Shown here in pieces: positions 18,522 through 28,400 of a stretch of 42,326 nucleotides of DNA; position 1 is the stretch's first letter; every line of letters starts with the position of its first letter. Below the pieces are notes generated by a model. It was not told the DNA's origin and made no database searches. It saw nothing but the letters and a program-made list of their open reading frames with translations. The DNA comes from a virus. Location: the IMG/VR virus record IMGVR_UViG_3300025699_000017, positions 1 through 42,326 of that record. One strand, given 5' to 3'. Both the position numbers and the translations under genes were made by a program.

Positions 18522-19427
18522 ATGCCAAAAGATAAAAAAATATACAGATTTCTAAAGCAAAACAATCTTACTCAAAAAAGTGAAGAGGAGTTTAATTCTG
18601 AGTATAACAATTCTCCCGAAAAGCAAGAGCAACTCTATGCTTTCTTTAAAGCTAATAACCTCACACAAAAAGATAAGGACAGTTTCACCCAAGAGTATTT
18701 TGGAGGTATCGGAAAGGGAAAAGAGGCCCCATCGGTTGACTATGTAAAAGAGTTTGGATTGCCAGACGCATCAATTAGTGAGGCAAGTGGTTCCTCAACA
18801 GATGTCACTGACCCGATGGTTGCACCCACAGACAAGACAAAGAAACCGTCAGGGGATGTACCCATCGGTAAACCTAAAAAAGTGGTTAAATACCCTGGAA
18901 TAAAAATACCCACAGTAAAGGGTGTCAGCGACTCAATACCAGAGCTACAAAACTACGAGGGAATTATAAAAGGCTCTGACACCGCTAAAAAGTTTGCGGA
19001 TTTAGTTAGGGACAAGACATACGTTTTAGGCGCAAAGGGTCTTGGTAATTATACAACGAAGGACGATAAATCTGTAAAAACATCAGTCGATGAAATAGAC
19101 TGCTCTGGAACTGTTTGCACAGTAAGAAACGCACAGGGCAAGAGTTACGACCTTACAATGACAAACGCAGCTAAGTTCAAAACACTGGCAAAGAAAACAA
19201 ATATACCCGTAGATAAATCATCGGACGGGGACCTGATATTAATGAACACCCAAGGTAAAAAAATTGACCACATCGGGTTTGTTGTTGTTGATGAGTACGG
19301 TGACAGGTTTATAGCTGAGTCCTCTTCTTCATATGATGGAACGACAATAACACCATTTAATGAAAGGATAAAAGACCTTGAGAACAGGAAGCCTGAGTTT
19401 ACTTACGAAATAGTATCTGATAAATAA
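18522..19427 (+). CDS. NlpC/P60-family cysteine peptidase, virion-associated
   Basis: 301 aa. The C-terminal half carries the NlpC/P60 signature: nucleophile Cys194 in DEIDCSGTVC, GDLILMN, and His250 in KIDHIGFVVV. Such enzymes cut amide bonds of peptidoglycan stem peptides. The N-terminal 60 residues hold two copies of an approximately 30-residue repeat (IYRFLKQNNLTQKSEEEF and LYAFFKANNLTQKDKDSF), followed by a Pro/Lys/Ser-rich linker. The neighbouring giant protein starts with the same type of repeat. Located among internal virion genes and lacking a signal peptide, it is more likely a particle-borne enzyme for local cell-wall opening during DNA entry than the lysis endolysin, though it could do both. 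Family call good, role inferred. Confidence 0.75.
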   Translation: MPKDKKIYRFLKQNNLTQKSEEEFNSEYNNSPEKQEQLYAFFKANNLTQKDKDSFTQEYFGGIGKGKEAPSVDYVKEFGLPDASISEASGSSTDVTDPMVAPTDKTKKPSGDVPIGKPKKVVKYPGIKIPTVKGVSDSIPELQNYEGIIKGSDTAKKFADLVRDKTYVLGAKGLGNYTTKDDKSVKTSVDEIDCSGTVCTVRNAQGKSYDLTMTNAAKFKTLAKKTNIPVDKSSDGDLILMNTQGKKIDHIGFVVVDEYGDRFIAESSSSYDGTTITPFNERIKDLENRKPEFTYEIVSDK

Positions 19428-19431
19428 AAAT

Positions 19432-22400
19432 ATGGAAGACAAGGGTTTACAGTTTTATGAGTATGTTAAGTCAAAGGGTGTGTCCGTTCCTGACTCCTTT
19501 GAGGAGTTTCAGTCGGGGCTAGAGAACCCTGACACCGCAGCTCAATTTATGAAGTACCTAAGCACTAAGAACATAAAGACACCAGGCTCGGTTACTGAGT
19601 TTCAAGATGTTATCTTAAATAATGCAGATATACCTAAGGAGGATGTTCTTGAAAAGATGAGCTTTGAGGAGCTTATGGAAAAAAAGGAGAAAGAAAAAGA
19701 GGAGGCTGAGAGGTTTAGGAACACACCCCTTAGCCCTTTAATTCCTAACACTGGTAAGCGTGAGGGTGAGATAGACTTCTTTGGCCAAGCCATTGCCGAC
19801 ATAGACAAGGACTTTATGTTTAGGGAGGAGGAGACTGTTGTCCCAGAGCTTAAATATAGGTTTAAGGACCACGGGTTTGAGTTTGATGAGTCGGGGCTAG
19901 GAGACATGGTTACCGTAACAGCACCCAATGGAGAGATAGGTGAGTTTAATTTGGACAGCTCAGAAGATGCTAATGAAGAGTCATTAAAATTAAAGTCATT
20001 TTTAATAAAAAATAGGGGTTCAGAGGACGTTGAGTCCATGAAGAGAATAGAGGCTAGACAGGCTTACGAGACCAAAAGGTTTATGAGCCAAGAACAGGTT
20101 GAGTTGGCAACAAAGTCCTTAAACGATGACATGGATATACTTGTTTCAGAGGAAAAGGACTTGTACAACGTATACCAAGAGATTAGTACCTACGGTGAAA
20201 AGTTTGAGGGACTCACCCAGGGTGACCTTGATGACAACCCAGAGCTAAAGGCTGACTACGATTCATATAAGGCCAGGGTTGATGAGTTTCAGTCTATGTC
20301 AGACGTATTAAAAAACAACAGGGGGGACCTTATAGACCGAAGATGGGACCTGACACAGAGTGTTGGTGCCTACTTTGACATGAAGACGGACCAGGGTGAG
20401 TTTAGTTCTGCCCTGTACAACCAGTTTCTTCTGGGTATCGGAGACGTTGGCGCAACTGGAGGTGATATAATGATTGACGTATCAATCGGGACGGGTGATT
20501 ACGGTGGAGTCACTCCAAGAGTATACACAGACATGATGCTTGAGCAGGCGTTGTCTGACGAAAGGATATCCCAAGAGGATTACGACAGGCTTTCTGGTAT
20601 GGCAGAGTCTGAGGCTAACATCTCAACAGACAGGGAGTTAAACTTAGATGCCTTTGAAGAGGAACAGGAAAGACTGAATAGGATTTCAAGCGGTGACTAC
20701 GAAGAAACCAAGAAGTCTAAATCAATGGGTGAAAAGCAGTCTAAAGAAAGAATAAAAGAAAATAAAAATTCTGATTTAATTCTTAAAGAGTTAAAGGGAT
20801 TACTAAAAGAAGAGGCTGGGGAAGAGGTTCTTGGTGGTGGTGTTATAACTACAACAGCTTCGGGCGTGTACGATGACATGGAGTCCAGTGTTAAGGATAA
20901 GCTAAAGAAAAAAAGAAAGTACGGAGAAGACGGCAGGTGGAAGGGTGGAAAGCTGGAGTCCATACAGAATGGTTTGGTTGAGCTGATAGGCTCTGGAAAC
21001 GTAAGTGACGAGTATATACAGGGGCAGCAGGATTCGTTTTTAGGTGGCTCACTACTGGGGCTTTCTAGGTCCCTGCCAGCAATGGTTGCTGGGTATGCTA
21101 CTGGTGGCTCAATGACCACGGTTTTAATGGGGGCGCAAATAAACGCAGCCATAAAGGAGGAGATGGCCAACAACCCAGAATTTGACGATGTGTCAGAGAA
21201 TGAGCGCATGGCAATATCAGCACCCATAGCCATAGCAGCTGGAGCATTAGAGGCTTTTGGTATCAGAAACATGAAGGCAACAAGTGGTGTAATGAACCGA
21301 TTGGTTAGAAGGGCCTTCACTAAGTCAGCTGGGAAGCAGTTAACCGCCAAGTCATTTGATAAGATAATAAGGGATGACATCAAGAGTGGGTTTACCAGGG
21401 GCGCACTTAAGCTTACTGGTGCAGGATTAGCTGAGGCAGAGACTGGTGCCGCACAGGAGTTTGCGGAGGTGGGTATGAAGAAGATTTATAACTACATAAA
21501 GGACGAGGAGAAGTTTGAGACAGCCACTGGAATGCAGTGGATTCAGGATATAGCTATGGCTGGCGCACAGGAGGCTGTTGGTGGCTTTATTTTAGGTTCA
21601 CCAGGTGCTGTAGTTACTGGCCTGAGCAACACATACGATGAGTTCAGTAACGACCTACCAGACATGGTATATGAGGCATTCAATATTGTTGTCGGTGACC
21701 CCAAGATAAGGGAGGGCTATATATCGTCAATAAACGCACAGGTTGCTGATGGCTCCCTGACACGGGAAGAGGCTGATGAAAAAATAAAAACATTTAAAAT
21801 AGCTGGCGGTATTGCTCAATCCATACCCTCAGACATGCGAACCTCAGAAAAAAAACAGGCGTTTAAGCTGCTGTACGAAAGACAGGTTCTGGAGAGTAGC
21901 ATAGAAGGGAAGGATAAGTCCCTTACCAAGAAAGAGCAGGGGCAGATAGGAGAGATAAACAAAAAAATTGAGGCCCTAAAAGAAAAGTCCATAAAAAGGT
22001 CTACCAAAAAGGAGAAAGACTTTGAGGCTTCTAACAAGGTTATAGAGGGTATAAATAAAAAAATATCAGAGGTAAAGGAAAAGCTTGAAGACAAATCGAT
22101 AACCAAGAAAGAAAAAGACAGCCTACAGAAACAACTTACTGAGCTAGAGAATGACCTTAAGATTGAGGAGGATAAGTCAACAGAGACGGACAAGCAGGAG
22201 GCCACAGACATAGAGTCTTTCTTTGAGGGTACCGAGGGTGAGGATGGTCCAAACTTCGCCACAAACAGTGGGGGTAAGTCTCAGGTCCTGAGTGACAAGC
22301 AGGAGGCTATAGTCAACAAGATAAAGTCTAGGGTTGAGAAGGTTGCAAACTCCCTGAAGAGCAGGGTTCCTGGGGTTAGAATACTTCTACACGAAAACGC

Positions 22401-25400
22401 TGACGAGTACAAAAGAATTACTGGCAAGTCTGGGGGTGGGGCCTATATAATAGAAGACGGCAAAGGCACTATCCATATAAACCTAAGCAAGGCAAGGGCT
22501 AGTACACTCGCACATGAGGCTTTTCATGCGGTTTTTTTACATAAGTTAAAGACCGACAGCAACGCTGCAAGGGCCGCCATAGAAATGATAAAGTCCGTTG
22601 AAAAGGTTCTGGACCCAAACAGTCAACTGGCTAAAGACATAAAGGCATTTTCCGCCCTCTATAAAGACCAAGGTGAGGGCATACAGAACGAGGAAAAACT
22701 TGCCGAGCTGGTTGGAAGGATATCATCCGAGTACAAGACATTGTCAAGGAGTTCAAAAGACAAGGTTATTGACCTGTTAAAGAAACTTGCAAACAAGATA
22801 GGGTTTAAGTTTGAGGAGGACTTTGGTAAGTCAGACCAGGATGTCATTGACCTGTTGAACACATTGGCTCGTAAGTTTGAGTCTGGGGAGGAGATAACCG
22901 AGGAGGATGTTTCTATATTAAAAGGAGAGGTTAGTGGTGAGATTAATGGAATTTCTCCAAGGGAAGATTTAGGTTTATTAGATATAGAATTAAAAAGATT
23001 TCCAAACAATCCAAATACAATTGTAGAGGATAATGTAAGTCTAAGTATTTTTAATCGTAAAAAATCAAACCTACTTGAGTCAGACAGGATGACAGGAGCT
23101 TATATATCTGACCCTAATAACAACCCTGTTTTTAAATTTTTTGGTGGAATATACTTCCCCCAAATAACAGGAAAATGGTGGGCATCTAGGACCTTATCTA
23201 AGGCAAATAGTATATCTAGTAATATGAATGCCAATAGAGACAGTGATGGATATATTTATGCTACACCAATCATAATGAAACCAAATTCTCATATGAGTAA
23301 CCAAGATATGTTTGAGACTGTATGGGAGTTTATGAAGTTTGATTTAAGGTCAAGGTCTAGTAAGGTAACTAAACAATTATTCAGTCAATATATCAAAAAA
23401 GCTCTTTCATTAAAATCTGTAAACTTAACTGAGGCTGACTTAGATATAAAAAAGTCTGACAATATAGAGACTATGATTACTAAGTTGAATAATGTCTTGA
23501 TAGGTAAGGAAGTGGATAACCCTAATTACGATTCGACAAATCCTGAATCAATAGATAACCCTAAAAAAATTATTGAAGAATCAAGGTTGTCATTTGAAAA
23601 AAGAAAGGCAATAATTAAGGCTATATTAGGAGACCCTAAGGTTACTGAAGAAAGAAAGTTTCCAACTGCAGGTTCTATATCAGAAGTGGCATCTAAGTTT
23701 GAGGAACAGAAAACAAAGAAGGCGAAGAAACTTTGGGATATTGTTATGGTAATGAGAACAAAAGGAACTTTATCAGCAAAGGTTACCCCTAAGTCAGATG
23801 AATTCTATCATAAGTCATATCCTTCTGAAATATCTTCTGACCAAGAGATAGAGGTTTTCTTTTTAGATGGAGCGTACAATATTGAAACAACATACCCTAA
23901 GCTAACTCAAGCATCAGGGAAAACTTTCTCATGGGAAGAGTATTCTGAAAAACATCCATCAACAAAAATGGCATTGTCTCAGTACGGAAGGACTGCTAAG
24001 TTGTCATATGCTAGTGGAGAAATAGCCGATTCCAAACCCGCCACCCGTGAGCAGAGGATAGAAAAAGTATACGAAAATTCAGTATTTTTTTATGGAGGAT
24101 TTTTTACAGGAGTACAGCGTCAAGGCTTTGGTAAATCTATAATATCAGATATATTTAAAAACAATCCAAAAATAGAAAACATTTTGACATACACTCAAGA
24201 TGATGCAATAGGTTTTTGGAAGAAAGCAGGAGGTGTTGTTGTTCAGCAAGGAAAAGATAAAAATGGGATATTAAGATATTTTGTACAAATAAATAAAAAT
24301 GATATAGATACTAACTTAAGTACAAAAAAGTTAGGAATTTCTTATAAAAATTTAGAAACAAAAAAATCAAAAATAGATAAAGGGGAATATGCTATTAAAA
24401 TGGGTAGGCAAAAAATTGGATTCTTTTTTGTCAGAGATGTAGGTACAATAAAGACAAATCCAATGGGGATGATAATCGAAGATGCTGATGGACTCCCAAA
24501 GAAACCATCAGCCAGGGAACAGAAACAAGACACCCCACAAACCCGTGAGCAGAGAACAGAAAGGTTAGCACCTAACGGAAAGAGGTCTAACCTAACTGAT
24601 GTTCAGTACGATACTGTAAGGACACCTACGTTCAAGAAGTGGTTTGGTGACTGGGAGAATGACCCTAAGAATGCAAGTAAGGTGGTTGATGAGAATGGTG
24701 AGCCGCTTGTTGTTTACCATGGGACAGGAGCTACATTTGATGCGTTTGATAAGAAGATTGAGGCGGCTTCAGTAGGAGCATCTAACGGCTTTCAGGGATT
24801 CTTTTTTACTCAAGAAGAAGGTAGGGCTGGAGATTTTGCCATAGCTAAAGAAGAAAGGATTGGAGGTGATGCCAAAACTATACCCGTTTTCTTGTCAATA
24901 AAAAAACCAAGCATAGCTGACGCAAAAGGTAGCTCTTGGGTAAACATTTACCCTGAACAGATAGAACGTGCTATCAAGGATAAAAATGACGGTGCTATAA
25001 CGAAAAACATAAAAGATGCAGCTACATCAATAAGTTATTGGCAAAACAAAGAAGACAATAATTACATAGCCTTTAAGCCTAACCAAATCAAGCTCGCAGA
25101 CGGAAGCAACAAAACATTCGACCCAGACGCTCCGTCAATTCGTGAGGATAGAATGGTTGAGTCACCGTCAAGAATGACCGCACCACAAATAATACTAGAG
25201 GCCAGGCAAAATAACTTCAGTGACGCAGCTATTAGGGACTACCTGATAAGGGTGAGGGGGTACTCTGTAAAGCAGGTTGACGAGGCCCTAAAGTTTGACA
25301 TCGATGCATTCGAGTCTCTCCCACAGGCTTTTAGAACAATTACTGGGGGTGTTGTAGCAGGACTAAGGCTGTATAACAGGGTTAAGGCATACAGAGACAA

Positions 25401-28400
25401 GCTAACTAAGGCTAATAACAAGCTTAAAAACCCTCAACTTTCTGAGTCAGAGATTAAGGCCAAGGTCGCAAAGAAGCTTGCAGAGCTTAAGGATTCCGTT
25501 AAGTATGGCACAAAGACCAACAAGCAAATTGATGACGATGTAAGGAAGTTCAGGAGCAAGGAGGAGTCAAACAACAATAGAAGAAAAACCAAGCTAACCG
25601 CAGCTCAGGTTAACGATAGGGTGAGGACCTTTAGGGAGAAGCTACAGGCCGAGAAGCAGGCCAAGATAGACCTAAGAAACAAGGCCATAACTAACTTTGA
25701 AAAAACAGAGAGGAAGGCTAACGAGAAGCGTAAGCCAAGAATGTCCGAGCAGGAAATCATGGACAAGGCGATTGAGTTTCTGGAGAAACAGCCAGAGTAC
25801 TTAGCAGAGCGTGAGACATATACCGTGGGTAGCGAGGCCAAGGGAACTAAACAGACTAAGTTTAGGGAGGGATTGACCGTGGCTCAGGCATCGTTAGTGT
25901 CTGCGTTTCAGTCAAATGTTGGTGTCAGGCCAACAAAGAGTGTTGCCGAGAAGTTGAAGAAGGCCAGGAGAATGCTTCGTGACAGAAAGAAGGGTGCGAT
26001 AGACCTTAACAAGATAAAGAATGAGCTTAGGCATTTCATTAGACGTGCGCTGCCAAATGACCTATACAAAAAGACAGAGGTTCTGAAGCTAATCAAGCTA
26101 GTCACCGATGCAAACGAGGGGAATATAGAAAACATATTCGAGCAGGTGGAGAAGCGTGTGACAGAGATGAACAACACAACCCTTATTCAGAAGATATCTA
26201 AAATGCTTGACCTGAAGCAGTACGCAAAAAAGGACAGGAATGGTAAGATAATAAAGGGTAGACGTATAGACCCAGAAACCCTAAAAAGATTAGAGGGCAT
26301 AGTAGCAAACCTAATAGACCCGTCAATGGATGTGGATGAGCTGGTTAAGGCTGTTGAGGAAAGGGTTGACTCACTACAAAAACAGATTGACGAGCTGAAC
26401 TCTAAAGAAGAGCTTAGTGTTGAGGACATGACTAAAATTGTTGACCTAAATATTGCCATGCAATACAACCAGTCCCTGTTGCTGGAAAACGACAACATAT
26501 ACAAAACTGCTGCGCTGGACAACGTACACAACTCATTGGGGGAGATTATTACATTCGGAAGGGCCGTGCTACAGGACAGGATTAACAAGAGGCATAAGAG
26601 TTATGTTGAGCAGGTTGAGAGGGCGTATTACGACATCACGGGTAACAAGATTGACATGAGCCAGGAGGGTGCAAAGGAGGAGTTGGCTGAGATGAGTAGG
26701 GGTATGCGAAACAAAGCCAAAAAAGATAGGGTAGACAGAAGGTTGAGGGGTATTTTTCAAAAACTTAAGTCATCTCTAAATGGTGGAATCCAAGACCTAA
26801 GCGGATACATGAATATAATATCCACGCTACCAGGGGAAATGTTTGAGGGGGAGATGCAGGATATGGTTACGGACACGGTAGATGCATCGACAAGAATGTA
26901 TAAGGGAAGGATGCTTCAAATTAAGGAGGTCCTTGAGACGAAGTTAAGAGAAATATACGGCAGGGGATGGGAGAAAGAAATTCAGGAAAGCAGAGAATCT
27001 ATAGAGGAGACGGAAGCTATTCTTGGATATCAGCTATCAAGGGATGAAATAATTTATCTTTACAATCAATATAGAGACCCCAGCAATCACTCCAATTTCG
27101 AGGCCCAGTATGGGGGTAAGTATGCCGAAAAGATGGAGAAACTTTTTGAGTTCCTTACTAAGGAAGACAAAGAGTTTGCTGACTATCAGGTCAATGAATT
27201 ATTTCCATCGCTGTACGAGTACTATAACCCTATATATAAAAGGATATATGACGCTGAGATGCCTTGGTCTATGGTTTACGCTGGGCCGCTTAGGTACGAT
27301 GGTGTAACGGAAACAGAGTTTGACTTACTACAGGGTACAACATCGTGGATGAAATCTATGGCTCCTGGCTCTGCAATTAAGAGGGTTAACAACCAACGAA
27401 AAATAAGTGAGGAGAGTAACATAAACAACATGACCTCCTACATACAGGAAATGGAGTACTGGGCCGCTTACGCAGAGAACCTTAGGGATATAAATAAGTT
27501 ATTTCAGAATGATGACATAAGGAATGCTATAACAAGCATTCACGGGCCAAAGCTTATGAAACTAATAGATGCCTCAATAGCTGTAATTTCAAAGAAAGGT
27601 GGTAAGGTTAGTGAGTTTGATAGAATTGTAAACGGCACAAATTCACTTTTTAGTATCACTAGACTGGCATTATCTCCAGTTATCTACCTGAAGCAGTTAA
27701 CATCGGCATTTGCGTACGCAAACGACATAGGGTACAGGAACTGGGTGAAGTACTCCATAAAGAATATAATTGAGTTCCGTAAGCTGTCAAAGGAAATAAT
27801 GGAAAACTCTATATATCTAAAGGACAGGTATGACAAGAGTATAACCAGAACACTGGAGACGTACAAGGAGGAAAATTCTATTTTTACCCGACCTAAGTAT
27901 TTTATTGGAGATAAGGGAATTAGTGGAGACGATGTAGTCAGTTTTATGATGGGTCTGGTTACGGCTGGTGACAGGCATGCAATAATAATCGGTGGCATGC
28001 CTAACTACAAGTTTTACAAGGACAGGTACATGAAGGAGAACCCAGAGGCAACAGAGCAGGAGGCTGTAGACTATGCTATTATTAAGTTTGAGAAGGACAC
28101 GAAAAAAGCGCAGCAGTCCTCAGACCTCCAGGACAAGGACCTTACACAGACAGGAAACCCAATATATAGGAGCTTTAACATGTTCTTAACCTCACCTAAG
28201 CAGTACCTAAGAAAAGAACTTTACGCCATAAGACAGATATACACAAAAATTCGTCAGTGGGATAGAATGGCAGGGAAGGGAACAGTTGGACAAAACCTTA
28301 GAACACTTACAACATTCCACGTTGTCCTCCCAATGATTTTTCAGTATGTAAGCTCTGGGCTTCCAGGGTTGTTGGCAGACTGGGAGGATGAGGATGGCGA

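Noticed and set aside
20697-21383. Long antisense frame (228 aa) opposite the giant gene
   Set aside because: Ser/Pro/Phe-rich composition with no motif; typical complement shadow of a Glu/Lys-rich gene.
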